From Streptomyces sp. NBC_00440 (lineage in GTDB: Bacteria > Actinomycetota > Actinomycetes > Streptomycetales > Streptomycetaceae): DNA of 64,000 nt. Under the pieces are notes generated by a model that did no database searches, was not told where the DNA came from, and was given only the letters and a program-made list of their open reading frames with translations. A program made the position numbers and the translations under genes. Positions 25,890 through 35,682 of this stretch are shown one piece after another. Positions within the stretch are counted from its first letter, which is position 1, and each line of letters starts with the position of its first letter. The DNA lies in NCBI RefSeq assembly GCF_036014215.1, contig NZ_CP107921.1, positions 8,305,501 through 8,369,500 of the forward strand. Reading direction: 5' to 3'.

Positions 25890-26437
25890 TCAGAGGGGAT
25901 CGAGGAGCATCAGGACCTCGTCCAGGGTGTCGTCGGGCGCGAGGCGGAGGGCCCCGGGCCAGCGACCGACCTCACGCCGTCCGAGTCGGCTGTAGAAGTC
26001 CTCCAGACCCTCTTCTCCCCGGGCAGCGAGATTGAGCTGTTCGAGCCCCACGTCGTTGCGGGCTAACTTCCGCAGCTCACGCATGAGGGCGGAGCCGACA
26101 CCGCGCCCGCGGAACTCGGGGTGGGCCTGAAGGTGGTTGACCGTGCCCCAGTGCCCGACGAGCCGGTAGGGATCGTGGTTGAGGACAACCCATCCGGCAA
26201 GAACGTCGTCGAATCTGGCGGTGATGAGTCGGCTGTGTTGCGGTGGAGACGGCCGAGGAGCTTGTCCGCGACCGGTGCGACATCGTTGTCTTGGACGGGT
26301 GGGAAGGGGAATCCGGCGGCGCCGCCCGAGTTGGTGACCGCGATCCAGCAGTCGATCAGCTGGCGTCGGAGTTCGGGAGTGACCTCGCGGGCGTCGGTGA
26401 TCTGAGCGAGGTCGGGCGTCCTTTCGGGCGTTGTCAT
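25890..26437 (-). pseudogene. GNAT-family acetyltransferase with a frameshift
   Basis: The 5' part (MTTPERTPDLAQITDAREVT, LIDCWIAVTNSGGAAGFPFP) and 3' part (VVLNHDPYRLVGHWGTVNHL, HPEFRGRGVGSALMRELRKL) form one GNAT protein with the acetyl-CoA loop RGRGVGSAL. The frame breaks near 26240, where a single added base would join GRLH to SRLITARFDDVLAGW. About 180 residues when restored. The substrate is unknown. Confidence 0.7.
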
Positions 26438-26450
26438 GAGAAGCAGCATG

Positions 26451-26678
26451 TCAGCGGAGTCTGACATCGGACAGGTCAGGCTTCCGAGTTTCGGCAGCTG
26501 ACCTCGGCCGCATAGGCGCCCCAATCGCCGGCGGCGCTCGCTGCCAGTTGACAGCGACGGTGATGTCGATACCGAGGGTGCGGGCGAGGACCGGAGCAGG
26601 TAGTTCGGTTCCCGGCCTGGCGCCGGGGGTGGGGACGGCGTAGAGGAAGCCGTCGACCGTGAGGGGCTGGGTGTCCAT
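26451..26678 (-). pseudogene. Short frame joined to a recombinase C-terminus
   Basis: ATG 26678 opens MDTQPLTVDGFLYAVPTPG, then the text becomes ELPAPVLARTLGIDITVAV and NWQRA, and in a shifted frame GDWGAYAAEVSCR with a stop. The second part is the C-terminal signature of the zinc-ribbon recombinase type also found at 27149-29337. The junction looks like a fusion of a small gene downstream of the Lsr2-like gene with a recombinase relic. Confidence 0.45.
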
Positions 26679-26682
26679 CAGC

Positions 26683-27088
26683 TCACCTGCGCCAGGGTGG
26701 TGCGGTGGCCGTGTCCTGCGCATCCATCACGGCTTTGCGGATTACTCCGGCGTAAGCGACCTGGTGGCCATGGGCGAAGGCCCACGTCCGGATCGCGGTC
26801 AGCTGCTCCTTGCTGCTTGCTGCGCTTGGTGCCGGTCTGCGTGGCGGCTGTGGCGGGCGCTGCGGGTCAGCCGCTGGCCTTCACGGTGCGGAGCTTCTCC
26901 TGTGCCTGTTCCGGTTCAGCCTTGAGCTTGGTGACACGCTCTTCGCCCTCGCGCTGGGCATCGTCGCTCTCGCGCCGTGCGGTCAGCTCGGAGAGGTCGC
27001 TGTGGATGCGGGCTGCCTTGTTGCGGATGGCGGCGGCCGGGTGGTCCTTCGCCCAGGAGAGCAGTGCCTCGATCCCGTCTTTGTCCAC
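26683..27088 (-). pseudogene. Lsr2-like nucleoid protein with a frameshift in the linker
   Basis: The N-terminal part (MDKDGIEALLSWAKDHP, RNKAARIHSDLSELTARR and a coiled coil) and the C-terminal part (SKEQLTAIRTWAFAHGHQVA, GVIRKAVMDA) match Streptomyces Lsr2-like proteins, whose C-terminal RTWAxxxGHxVxxRG helix reads AT-rich minor grooves. They are in different frames; one extra T near 26867 breaks the Pro-rich linker. Such proteins silence foreign DNA and are often found on mobile DNA. Confidence 0.65.
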
Positions 27089-27148
27089 CGGGCCATCGGA
27101 CGCCGGCTGGCCGTCTGCGGGGCGTCGGTGTCGGTGCCCGGGGTGGGG

Positions 27149-29337
27149 ATGTACTGGAGGGGCGCCGGGTGCGGCCGGACAACGTCACTGGAGCACCGGG
27201 ACGGGGAACGTCGGCTGTGTTCCCACTGCAAACGCAAGACGACGGGAGGCGAGCCGCGGGAGCCCTGTGCGATCTGCGGAAAGAACCTCCCGATCTTCCG
27301 TCACGACCAGGACGGCCTCCCCAGATGCCAGAAGCACCCACCTGCCGAGGACGGCACAACCGTCATCCTCAGGAAGCGCTGCCCCACGCCCACCAGCGAC
27401 GGAAGGCTGCCGCGCAACTCCGCCACCGCCCCAGACTGCTCACCGGTGAGGGTGCCCAAGGCTCCCCGGCAGTGATCTCGCTGATCAATGGCTTGCTCAA
27501 CGCAGGCGCTGCCCAGATCGTCCTCCCTCCGTGCGCCGTCTGCGGGCTGGCAAAGCCCCTGAAGTGGCGCGACAAGGACGCTCGCTGCTGCCGCGGCTGT
27601 TACGAGGCCAGCCGCCAAGAGCCCTGCAGCTGCTGCGGCCAGACCAAGCACGTCGCCACACGCACCCACGAAGGCGAGCCCCTGTGCTACCCGTGCATGC
27701 GCCGCGATCCCGCCAACATGAGCACCTGCTTCCTCTGCGGCCGCCTGTGGCCTTGGACCGTCAAAGACGCCGACGGCCACGCCATCTGCGGAACGTGCTG
27801 GCGCCCACCCGTCACGACCTGCTCGGTCTGCGGACAGCAGAGGCCATGCCACTACTCCACGTCCGAGGCTCCTCGCTGTGCGGCCTGCGGGGACCGCAGC
27901 GCACATGCCCCATGCTCACGGTGCAGCGCCGTCCGGGCCGTGTTCGTCCGCCTGGACAACGGCGACGGGCTGTGCGAATCCTGCGCCCGCCGCCGGGAAC
28001 CGTGTGTCGACTGCGGACGAACCATGCGGGTCTACGGACGAATCGACGCAGGTCCACTGTGCACAATCTGCTACCGCAAGCACCCCTCGTCGCGACGCCA
28101 CTGCGTTCAATGCGGCACACACGAACGCCTGCACCACTTCGGACTCTGCGCTGCCTGTGCAGCTCCGCGGCAGCTGCACGCTGCCCTGATGAATCCCAGT
28201 GGAGATCTGCGCCCGGAGCTCGAGCCCCTCTTCTCGGCGCTGGCCGAGTCCAAGGCGTCATCGCTGCTGCTCTGGCTCTCCCACCAGCGGCCGAAGCAGA
28301 TCCTGCGCACCCTGGCCGAGGGCACTGGCCCCGTCACACACGCCACCTTGGACGAGATGCCGGAATCGAAGGCCGTGACGTACTTGCGAGCCGCTCTGGT
28401 GGCCACCGACGTGCTGCCCGCCCGAGATGAGCAGCTAGCCTCGCTGGAGCGCTGGCTGAGCGTATTTCTCCAACAGGTGGGGGACCGGCAGGAGCGGGCG
28501 CTCATCAGCCGCTTCGCCACCTCAGGCGTCTGCGGTCCCGCGCGCGGCGCCGCCCTGTCACGCGCGGGGAGTGCCAAACCGTGCGGCACGACATCTACGC
28601 GGCGGTTGCTCTGCAACGCTGGCTGCGCCGACGCGGAAGCGGTGTTACGACCTGCGATCAGGCTGAGATCGACGAATGGCTGGCTCAGTCCGGCCGGAAG
28701 CACACCCAGGCCAGGAGCTTCCTGCTGTGGTCCGCTGCACGAGGCCACACTCTCGCGGTGCACGTTCCCCCGCGGGGTACGTCGCGCGGCACCGAGCGAC
28801 TCAAGCAAGAGGACGAGCGCTGGCAGATCAGCAAACGCCTTCTCCACGACGCAGATCTCGCCCTGCCGGACAGGGTGGCCTGGCTGCCTCGTCGTGCTCT
28901 ACGGCCAGCCGGTGTCCCGCGTCGCCCCGCTCACCACAGACAAGATCCTGGCTGAAGCCGATGGCGTTCAGCTCCAGCTGGGATCCCGACCAGTAGAGAT
29001 TCCTGAGCCGCTGGGATTCTTGCTCCTCGAACTCGTCCGTAGCCGACAGGCTTTCGCTGTCCTGGGACAGAACGGCCAAGGCCCGTGGCTCTTCCCAGGC
29101 GGCCGCGCCGGACAAGCTATGACTGCAAGCCACCTGACCGTACGGCTCAACAGGCTCGGCATCCGTGCTCGCGCCAGCCGCAACACAGCCCTGCTGGACC
29201 TTGCGGCGTAGATCTCGGCGTCGGTATTGAGCGAGGTTCTGGGCCTCTCAATCACCTGCGCGGTGGCCTGGTCCCACGACGCCGGCAACACGAGGCTCGG
29301 CTACGCGGCAGACATAGCACGCAGGGGGTGCAAATGA
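27149..29337 (+). pseudogene. Zinc-ribbon-rich recombinase-like protein, broken
   Basis: The N-terminal half has about eight Cys pairs in tandem zinc ribbons (LCSHCKRK, EPCAICGK, PPCAVCGLAK, EPCSCCGQTK, STCFLCGRLW, TTCSVCGQQR, EPCVDCGRTM, RHCVQCGTHE). The C-terminal half resembles a tyrosine-recombinase-like domain (RHDIYAAVALQRWLRRRG, PEPLGFLLLELVRSRQAFAV, ASHLTVRLNRLGIRARASRN). Frames change near 27380, 28520 and 28890. At 29209-29211 a TAG interrupts; reading through gives ISASVLSEVLGLSITCAVAW and a stop at 29335. The start is uncertain. Confidence 0.65.
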
Positions 29338-29390
29338 TCCCGCCTCGTTGAACAGTCTCGATGGCGAAACGCGTTGAATGTCTGAGTGCC

Positions 29391-29430
29391 ACTGGGCCAA
29401 GGCCGCGGGGCACCGCGCTCCTGGCCCAGT
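29391..29430. terminator. Hairpin, probable terminator for the LLM operon
   Basis: ACTGGGCCA (29391-29399) pairs with TGGCCCAGT (29422-29430). It lies 86 nt beyond the stop of the minus-strand LLM gene and 54 nt beyond the recombinase relic. Confidence 0.45.
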
Positions 29431-29515
29431 AGGGCCGGACGTTAAGCCGCGCAGCGTTCCGTGTTCCCGACGGGTAACCAGGCGAGGAAGTCCTTGGCAT
29501 ACTGCTCCTGGGTGG

Positions 29516-30406
29516 TCACAACCGACCGGTACGCGCGATCACCTGGCCGGCGAAGTCAAGCATCTGCTCAAGGTCGGGGAACAGTGCGAAGGCGTCCACG
29601 AACGCCTCGTCCGCACCGGACTCGGTCAAGCGCTTGAGCTTGTCGGCCAGCGAACCAACGGACGTGCCCGGTTCGAGGTTGATACGGATGGCCTTCTTCA
29701 GCGCGTCGGGATCGCGGCCGGCCCCCTGCGCCGCCTGGCGCGCGAGCAACCACAATTGGTCGGTGACCTCGTCCGGGAGGAAATCGATCCCGAGCCAGCC
29801 GGTGGCGCTGCGGCCAACCCGGCGCATCGCGGCCTCGCTGGTGCCGCCAATCCAGATGGGTGGCCCGCCTGCTTGCACCGGTCGCAGGTCGGCGTGGACT
29901 GGCGGCAGCGAGAGGAACTCGCTTTCCCAGGAAACCGGGTTGGCCGTCCACCACTCGTGCAGGAACGCCAGCAGGTCATCGAGCATCCGCCCGCGCCGGT
30001 GCCAGTCCGCGCTGCGGGAGATGTCGTGCTCGTCCTTCATCCACCCGAGTCCCACGCCGACTTCGAGACGTCCGTTGCTGAGCACGTCGAGTGTGGTCAG
30101 CATCCGGGCCAGGTGCGGTGGCTCCCAGTAGAAGGTGCTGAGCGTGCTTGCATTCAGCCGCACCCGGCTGGTCGCCGTCGCGGCGACGGTCCACAGCAGC
30201 ACCGGGTCAAGGTATCGCTTCATCTGCGGCGGGTACGGCTGCTCTCTGCCCGGATAGGTGCTGTGCATCTCGACCGGCTGGACCAGGCGATCGCCGACCC
30301 ACAGCGTGTCGTAGCCAAGGTCCTCGATTCCGCGGCAGAACGCGCTCAGGCCAGCGGCGCTGCGGATAGCGGGCCCGATGATGGGAAGTGTGAAACCAAG
30401 CTTCAT
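29516..30406 (-). CDS. LLM-class F420-dependent oxidoreductase
   Basis: A 296-residue TIM-barrel flavin/F420 enzyme of the luciferase-like family: MKLGFTLPIIGPA, DTLWVGDRLVQP, NGRLEVGVGLGWMKDEH and PPIWIGGTSEAA are typical of the TIGR03619-type actinobacterial subgroup. It probably uses reduced F420 for hydride transfer. AAGGGG lies upstream of the ATG. It is the last gene of a minus-strand run with the NADP-binding and SDR genes (34-nt gap), and all three may be controlled by the divergent TetR. Confidence 0.88.
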   Translation of the reverse strand: MKLGFTLPIIGPAIRSAAGLSAFCRGIEDLGYDTLWVGDRLVQPVEMHSTYPGREQPYPPQMKRYLDPVLLWTVAATATSRVRLNASTLSTFYWEPPHLARMLTTLDVLSNGRLEVGVGLGWMKDEHDISRSADWHRRGRMLDDLLAFLHEWWTANPVSWESEFLSLPPVHADLRPVQAGGPPIWIGGTSEAAMRRVGRSATGWLGIDFLPDEVTDQLWLLARQAAQGAGRDPDALKKAIRINLEPGTSVGSLADKLKRLTESGADEAFVDAFALFPDLEQMLDFAGQVIARTGRL

Positions 30407-30440
30407 GACGAGCCCCTTCGGTGTTCCGTCAACCGTCCGG

Positions 30441-31064
30441 TCAGACGGGAAGCTCGGTGATGCTGAGGGCGAAGTCCAGGTTCCCCACCCCGTGGTTGGC
30501 CAGGCCCACTGTGACCACGCCCGCTCCTTCCAGCCAGTGCGCCATTGTCAGGCCGCCGACGTCCAGCGGGCGCAGCCCGAGGCTCTCGATGAACGCCTCC
30601 ACACTTGCCTTGGCCTGCGCATTGTCGCCGGCGAGGAAGACGTCGGGCCGACCCTTTTCCAGGACATGGCGGAAGACGGTGTTGAACGCCTTCACCACGC
30701 TGGCGCTTGCGGGTGCCGTCTTGGCGACTTCCTGCGCGATCGAGGTCTGCTCGCGGTGGGCCAGCCCGTCGAACGTGGAGTTGAAGGGGTTGCTGATGTC
30801 GACGATGACCTTGCCCGCGAGAGCTTCTCTGTACTGGGCGACGGCCGGTACGACGCCGTCGTGCAGCAGGGCGACGATGACGATGTCCCCGGCCGGGGCG
30901 GTGCCCCATTCTCCCGTCGTGGCGGCGCCGCCGAGAGTCTTGGCGAGGTCGGTGGCCTTGGACTGATCGCGGCCCATGATCTCGACGGTGTTGCCGCCCG
31001 CTACCGCTCGCGCGCCGATAGTGCGGGCCATGTTCCCGGTGCCGATGATGCTGATGTTGCTCAT
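30441..31064 (-). CDS. NADP-binding F420-reductase-like protein
   Basis: The N-terminus SNISIIGTGNMARTIGARAV is a Rossmann dinucleotide-binding loop (GTGNMA) and the rest (IVDISNPFN, VKAFNTVF, DVFLAGDN, GLRPLDVGGLTMAHWLE) matches NADPH-dependent F420 reductase and related NADP oxidoreductases (F420_oxidored fold). In an operon with an LLM enzyme it could regenerate F420H2, which is an inference. ATG 31064 has AGGACA upstream. 207 residues is a normal length. Confidence 0.85.
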   Translation of the reverse strand: MSNISIIGTGNMARTIGARAVAGGNTVEIMGRDQSKATDLAKTLGGAATTGEWGTAPAGDIVIVALLHDGVVPAVAQYREALAGKVIVDISNPFNSTFDGLAHREQTSIAQEVAKTAPASASVVKAFNTVFRHVLEKGRPDVFLAGDNAQAKASVEAFIESLGLRPLDVGGLTMAHWLEGAGVVTVGLANHGVGNLDFALSITELPV

Positions 31065-31096
31065 GAGGTGTCCTGTCCTGGTGCGTGTTGTTGGGT

Positions 31097-31831
31097 TCAG
31101 ATGGCGGTGGTGCCGCCGTCGGCGACGAGTTCCATGCCGTTGACGTAGCTGGAGTCGTCGGAGGCGAGGAAGAGGGCGGCGGTGGCGATTTCGTCTGGGC
31201 GGCCCATCTGGCCGCGGGGGATAAGGGACTCGAACTGGCGCCTGGTGGTCTCGTCGAAGAGTTCTTCCTGCTTGGCGGTGGCGACCTGGCCGGGGGTCAG
31301 GACGTTGACGCGGATGCGGCGGTCCTTGAGCTCGTTGAGCCAGATTCGGGCCCATGCCTGCTGGACGGCCTTGCTGCCGGCGTAGACGCTCCAGCCGGGG
31401 AAGGCGCCGAGGGAGGCGTTGGAGCCGGTCATGAGGATGGAGCCGCCGTCGTTGAAGAGCGGGAGGGCCTTTTGGACGGTGAACAGGGTGCCGCGGGCGT
31501 TGAGCCCGAACCAGGTGTCGAACTGGGCCTCGGTGATCTCGCCGAGCGGGGCGGGCGCGCCGCCGCCGGCGCTGGCCCAGAGCACGTCGAGGCTCCCCTT
31601 CTCCCGCTTGACGGTGTCGTACAGGCGGTCCAGGTCGTCGAGGTTGGCGGCGTCGCCCTGGACGCCGGTGACGTTGCGGCCGATCTGCTTCACGGCCTCG
31701 TCCAGGGCGTCCTGGCGGCGGCCGGTGATGAAGACGTGCGCTCCCTCGTCGACGAACAGCTTCGCGCCGGCCAGCGCCATGCCAGTGGTGCCGCCGGTGA
31801 TGACCGCGACCTTGCCGTCGAGCTTTCCCAT
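31097..31831 (-). CDS. SDR-family oxidoreductase
   Basis: Classical short-chain dehydrogenase: VAVITGGTTGMALAGAKLF (cofactor loop; the usual GIG is GMA), catalytic Ser in MTGSNAS, YxxxK as YAGSK and a C-terminal VADGG. ATG 31831 is chosen over ATG 31837 because AAGGGA sits 6 nt upstream of it and directly abuts the other. It is divergent from the TetR gene with two dyads in the gap, the usual arrangement of a TetR regulator and its target. The substrate is unknown. Confidence 0.9.
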   Translation of the reverse strand: MGKLDGKVAVITGGTTGMALAGAKLFVDEGAHVFITGRRQDALDEAVKQIGRNVTGVQGDAANLDDLDRLYDTVKREKGSLDVLWASAGGGAPAPLGEITEAQFDTWFGLNARGTLFTVQKALPLFNDGGSILMTGSNASLGAFPGWSVYAGSKAVQQAWARIWLNELKDRRIRVNVLTPGQVATAKQEELFDETTRRQFESLIPRGQMGRPDEIATAALFLASDDSSYVNGMELVADGGTTAI

Positions 31832-31879
31832 AGTCATTCCCTTGGGTCCGTGGTGCCGTGTGTGCCTGGGGCGACGGAG

Positions 31880-31957
31880 TTAAGTACACCGTCTAGTGTG
31901 CTTAACGTACGCGGCGGGTGGTCAGGGCGCAAGCTATGTACACCGGTCGTTACCTAG
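31880..31957. promoter_or_regulatory. Two dyads between divergent SDR and TetR genes (probable TetR operators)
   Basis: TTAAGTACAC (31880-31889) and GTGTGCTTAA (31896-31905) form a near-perfect palindrome with one mismatch in ten. A second dyad, AGCTATGTA...TACCTAGCT, spans about 31930-31957, nearer the TetR start. Both contain a GTAC half-motif. The position and symmetry suit autoregulation plus control of the SDR operon. Confidence 0.55.
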
Positions 31958-31975
31958 CTGCGGTACGGTGGACCC

Positions 31976-32587
31976 ATGACGGAGTTGGAGAAGGGCCCCA
32001 CGGGTAGCCGCCGCGGCCGGGGTGCCCGCGAGCGCATCATCAGCGCGTCCCAGAAGCTCTTCCGCGAGCAGGGCATCAACCGCACCGGCATGAACGAGCT
32101 CTGCGCGGCGGCCGAGGTGTCCAAGCGGACGGCCTACCAGCACTTCGGCGGCAAGGACGAACTCGTCGCCGAGTACCTGCGCCGGTTCGACCCCTCCGTG
32201 CTGTCCGGCGTGTTCGACCGCACCGACCTCACACCCCGAGAACGGCTCCTCGCTGCCTTCGACATCTCCCCAGACACACCCCTGTGCCCGTACATCGCTG
32301 CGGCCGTCGAGCTCCACGACCCCCAGCACCCCGCGTCCCAGTACGCACGCGACTACAAGAAGGCCGTTGCCGCGCGGCTCGCCGACACCGCCCGCGAAGC
32401 CGGCGCCGCCGACCCCGAGCAGCTCGGCGAGCAGCTCGCGCTGCTCATCGATGGCGCCGCGGCCCGCACCCGGGTTCTCAATGCCGATGCCTTCCCCGCC
32501 GCCGCCGCCATTGCCGCCGTCCTCATCGGCAACGCTCTCCCCGCCCCTGCGGGCCACAACCGCCTACGGGAAGAAGTGCCGAGTTGA
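31976..32587 (+). CDS. TetR-family transcriptional regulator
   Basis: N-terminal TetR HTH: ARERIISASQKLFREQGINR, MNELCAAAEVSKRTAYQHF, GGKDELVAEYLRRF. The C-terminal domain (PLCPYIAAAVEL, HPASQYARDYKKAVAARL, QLALLIDGAAARTRV) is of the type that often binds aromatic or aldehyde ligands. The protein is 203 residues. It is divergent from the SDR operon and probably represses it. Confidence 0.9.
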   Translation: MTELEKGPTGSRRGRGARERIISASQKLFREQGINRTGMNELCAAAEVSKRTAYQHFGGKDELVAEYLRRFDPSVLSGVFDRTDLTPRERLLAAFDISPDTPLCPYIAAAVELHDPQHPASQYARDYKKAVAARLADTAREAGAADPEQLGEQLALLIDGAAARTRVLNADAFPAAAAIAAVLIGNALPAPAGHNRLREEVPS

Positions 32588-33004
32588 CCTGGCACTCCGG
32601 CCGGGCTGGACTCGTTGCCGGTCACGCTGCTGCACCCACTGGTAGGCCGACACCCTTCGCCAGGCACCTGGACCGGACCTGTTGGCTTCTTACGGAACTG
32701 GCCGCCCGCTGAAGGCCGCAGTAGAAGCCGCTGGGGAGACCGGCGACCCGCGAGGATCCGCCGCCGTGGTCGGCCGGATAGATGCTTGCCCAGCACGCTG
32801 CCGTAGTGGCTGAACAGTCTCAGCGCTCTGCCGGACAGCTCAATGGCGCCGGGGCTAGTCCGTTGCGGGCCTTGCCCCCACCCTGCACCATCGACACCCG
32901 ATCGGTGGCCACGCTGTAAAATGCTCACTGATCCGTACGGGGGCTCCGTCTTGCCCGGCCCTGTCGGCGTAGCCCTCCGCCCCTTGGGTATTCCGCAAGT
33001 TCTA
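32588..33004. other. No supportable gene; left flank of the IS630 copy
   Basis: Frames are open but unlike any protein I know. A minus-strand stretch near 32700-32830 (ALRLFSHYGSVLGKHLSGRP) has some protein character and may be a relic. The rest of the truncated GNAT gene from the other side of the IS is not here. Confidence 0.35.
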
Positions 33005-34134
33005 CTGAGGTTTTCGTGTTGTCGTCGGGTGGTGACGGTTCTTAATTCCTGCGGTATGCCGGTGGGGTGAGGTATTCGGAGGGTGGGGGCCTGACCGCTG
33101 AGCGTCGGGCGTTTCGTGAGGAGATCCGGCTTCAGGCCGGGCAGCGGTTCGCGGCTGGTGAGAAGACCTTGGTGATCGCGAAGGACTTGCGAGTGAGCGT
33201 GCGGTCGGTGGAACGCCGGCGTCGGACCTGGCGCGAGGGCGGCATGGAGGGCCTGCCTGCGATCCGCGGGCCCGGCGAACTCGCCGACCATCACCGATGC
33301 CCAGTTCGGCTGCTGGAGGAGGAACTCGGCAAAGGCCCGGCGACGCACGGTTTCGAAGACGAACGCCGGACCCTGGTCCGGGTCCAGGTGGTGATCCACC
33401 GTCGGCTGCGAGTGAGCGTGTCGGTGGCGACGGTGTGGCGGCTACTGAAACGGCACGGCTGGTCCTGGCAGGCGCCCGCCCGCAGAGCACTGGAGCGTGA
33501 CGAGCACGCGGTGGAGCTGTGGAAGAAGGAGGTGTGGCCCCGGGCGAAAGGCTCGCGGCGGCCTCTGGGGCCTGGATCGTCTTCGAGGACGAGGCCGGCT
33601 TCTCGATGACGCCGCCCCGTGCCCGTAGCTGGGGCCGGCGCGGGCATACCCCCGTCATCCGCGTGCGTGGCAGGTCCCGCCGCCGGACCTCGGTTGCCGC
33701 GCTGTGTTGCTACAAGGCCGGCGAGAAGAGCCGTGTCATCCACCGGCCCCGCACGTACCTCCTGCTCAAGGGCGCCCGCAAGAGCTTCTCCTGGCAGGAC
33801 TATCGCGACCTCCTGGTGTGGGCACACATCCAGCTCGACGGACCGATCGTGGTGGTCTGGGACAATCTCAACACCCATCTGGCCGCGGGGTGAAGCGGTA
33901 CGAGGCCGAACACGACTGGCTCACCACCGTCCGGCTTCCGCCGTATGCACCGACCTGAATCCGGTCGAGGCTGTCTGGTCACTCGTGCGCAGAGCAATGG
34001 CCAACACCGCTTTCGCCACCCCCGACGACCCCGACCGCAAGCTCCGCAGCGAGTTGCGCAGGATCCAACTCCGGCCCCGCCTCATCGCCACAAGACTGGC
34101 CATCAACCCACCGACCCCGCCTTGAAAACCTCAG
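33005..34134. mobile_element. IS630-family insertion sequence, full length but decayed
   Basis: CTGAGGTTTTC (33005-33015) and GAAAACCTCAG (34124-34134) are perfect terminal inverted repeats and each is bordered by TA (33003-33004, 34135-34136), the TA target typical of IS630/Tc1. The single transposase gene inside has several frameshifts. It cut the GNAT gene that ends at 34137. Confidence 0.85.
33067..34125 (+). pseudogene. IS630-family transposase with at least three frameshifts
   Basis: Part 1 (LTAERRAFREEIRLQAGQRF, DLRVSVRSVERRRRTWREGG, VATVWRLLKRHGWSWQAPAR) is the HTH region. Part 2 (AWIVFEDEAGFSMTPPRARS, WGRRGHTPV, GPIVVVWDNLNTHLAAG) holds the first two Asp of the DDE triad. Part 3 (DLNPVEAVWSLVRRAMANTA) holds the catalytic Glu. 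The breaks near 33545, 33893 and 33957 are each repaired by adding one base. Confidence 0.85.
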
Positions 34135-34136
34135 TA

Positions 34137-34587
34137 ACTCGGCGCGTACCGAGGTCAGCAGCCAGCAGCGGCCGCCCGGTGCGTCGGCCGTCACGGTGTC
34201 GAGGAGCGCGGCCCCGACGCTTCGGCCGCGTGCCGCGCCCAGTACGGCGAGTTCATCGACCTCCCGTGCTCCGCACAGCCAGGCGGCGGTACGCTCAGCG
34301 CCCAGTGAGGCCGTCACCTGCGGATAGCAGTGGTCGGCCGGGAACGCGGCGGGCGTGGTCCAGGCCGTCGCGAAGCCCAGCACGACGCCACCGTCCAACG
34401 CCAAGGCCGCTACGAACCCGGGGCGTATGACGTCAGCGGCCAGCCGTGCTGCGAATCGGCCCGCCGCCCCCTCGTCCTGCGACCAGGGCGTGGCGCCGAA
34501 CGCCTCGGCGTACACCTGCCGCACGCCCTCCACGTGGCCCAGCAGTTCCGGGCCGGGCACGCGGCGGACGGCGGTGGCGTCGCTCAT
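34137..34587 (-). pseudogene. GNAT acetyltransferase downstream of tsaD, 3'-truncated by IS630
   Basis: The protein reads ELLGHVEGVRQVYAEAFGAT, FVAALALDGGVVLGFATAWT, VDELAVLGAARGRSVGAALL and stops being GNAT-like after WLLTSVRA, exactly where the IS630 end begins. About 30-40 C-terminal residues are lost. It starts with ATG 34587 overlapping the tsaD stop by 4 nt, so it was co-translated with tsaD. In actinobacteria the housekeeping tsaD is next to the GNAT gene rimI; this protein lacks clear RimI features. Confidence 0.7.
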
Positions 34588-35657
34588 GCCGCTCTCGCGG
34601 CAGTGCGGGAGACGGGGTGCAGGGCCGCGTACTCCAGCGGCGCGGACGGGTCGATCGAGACATCCAGCGGGCCCGGCTGGGCGCCCGCCCGGACCAGGAG
34701 GTCACCGACAGCAGCGATCATCGCGCCGTTGTCGGTGCACAGCTTCAGCGGCGGCACCCGAAGAGTGATCCCGGCGGCCGAGCAGCGTTCCTCGGCCAGC
34801 GCCCGCACCCGTGAATTGGCGGCCACCCCGCCCACCACGACCAGCGTGCCCACCCCGTGCTCGCCGCAGGCCGCCACCGCCTTACGCGTCAGCACATCCG
34901 CCACGGCCTCCTGGAGGGAGGCCGCCCCGTCGGCGAGCGGCAACTCCTCGCCCCGCAGCCGGTACTGCTCCGCCCAACGGGCAGCGGAGGTCTTCAGCCC
35001 AGAGAAGGAGAAGTCGTAACGCGCATCCCGCGACCCGCTCAGCGGCCGGGGAAACGCCACCGCCCGCGGATCGCCCTCCCGCGCGGTGCGGTCGACAGCC
35101 GGCCCACCCGGATACGGCAGCCCGAACACCCGGGCCACCTTGTCGAAGCACTCCCCGGCCGCGTCGTCGATGGTGTCGCCCAGGTGGACGATCGGATCCC
35201 GCGCCAGGTCGCGCACAAGCAGCAGCGACGTGTGCCCGCCCGACACGATCAGCACCATGCACGGGTCGGGCAACGGCCCGTGCTCCAGGGTGTCGGCCGC
35301 CACATGACCCGCCAGGTGATGCACCCCGTGCAGCGGCACGCCCAGCGAGAAGGCCAGCGTCTTCGCCCCGGCCAGCCCGACCTGCAACGCACCCGAGAGA
35401 CCCGGCCCCGTGGTGACCGCCACAGCACCGATGTCCGACATCCGCAGCCCGGCCCGCTCCAGCGCCTCCCTCACGACGGGAACGAACGAGTGGACGTGCG
35501 CCCGCGCGGCGATCTCCGGGACCACTCCACCGAAACGGGCGTGCTCGTCCATGCTCGACGCCACCGCATGCCCCAGCAACTGCCCGTCACGCACAAGACC
35601 GGCGCCCGTCTCGTCGCACGAGGACTCGATCCCGAGCACCACCGCAGAACCCACCAC
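34584..35657 (-). CDS. tsaD: tRNA threonylcarbamoyladenosine transferase TsaD (probable second copy)
   Basis: Complete Kae1/Tsa[34 protein letters not shown], metal ligands in HHLAGH (H114, H118), [40 protein letters not shown] and CTDNGAMIA with the third ligand. With TsaB and TsaE it puts threonylcarbamoyl on A37 of ANN-decoding tRNAs. The housekeeping gene is normally in a tsaE-alr-tsaB-rimI-tsaD block; here none of those is present, so this is probably a paralogue. Its promoter carries an exact match to the Nur-box pattern. Confidence 0.92.
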   Translation of the reverse strand: MVGSAVVLGIESSCDETGAGLVRDGQLLGHAVASSMDEHARFGGVVPEIAARAHVHSFVPVVREALERAGLRMSDIGAVAVTTGPGLSGALQVGLAGAKTLAFSLGVPLHGVHHLAGHVAADTLEHGPLPDPCMVLIVSGGHTSLLLVRDLARDPIVHLGDTIDDAAGECFDKVARVFGLPYPGGPAVDRTAREGDPRAVAFPRPLSGSRDARYDFSFSGLKTSAARWAEQYRLRGEELPLADGAASLQEAVADVLTRKAVAACGEHGVGTLVVVGGVAANSRVRALAEERCSAAGITLRVPPLKLCTDNGAMIAAVGDLLVRAGAQPGPLDVSIDPSAPLEYAALHPVSRTAARAA

Positions 35658-35682
35658 AACCTCTTTCGCACATCAAGCGTAG

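Noticed and set aside
30441..31889. Single 482-codon minus frame joining the SDR and NADP-binding genes
   Set aside because: Upstream half is an out-of-frame reading of the SDR gene; the real second gene starts at 31064 with an RBS.
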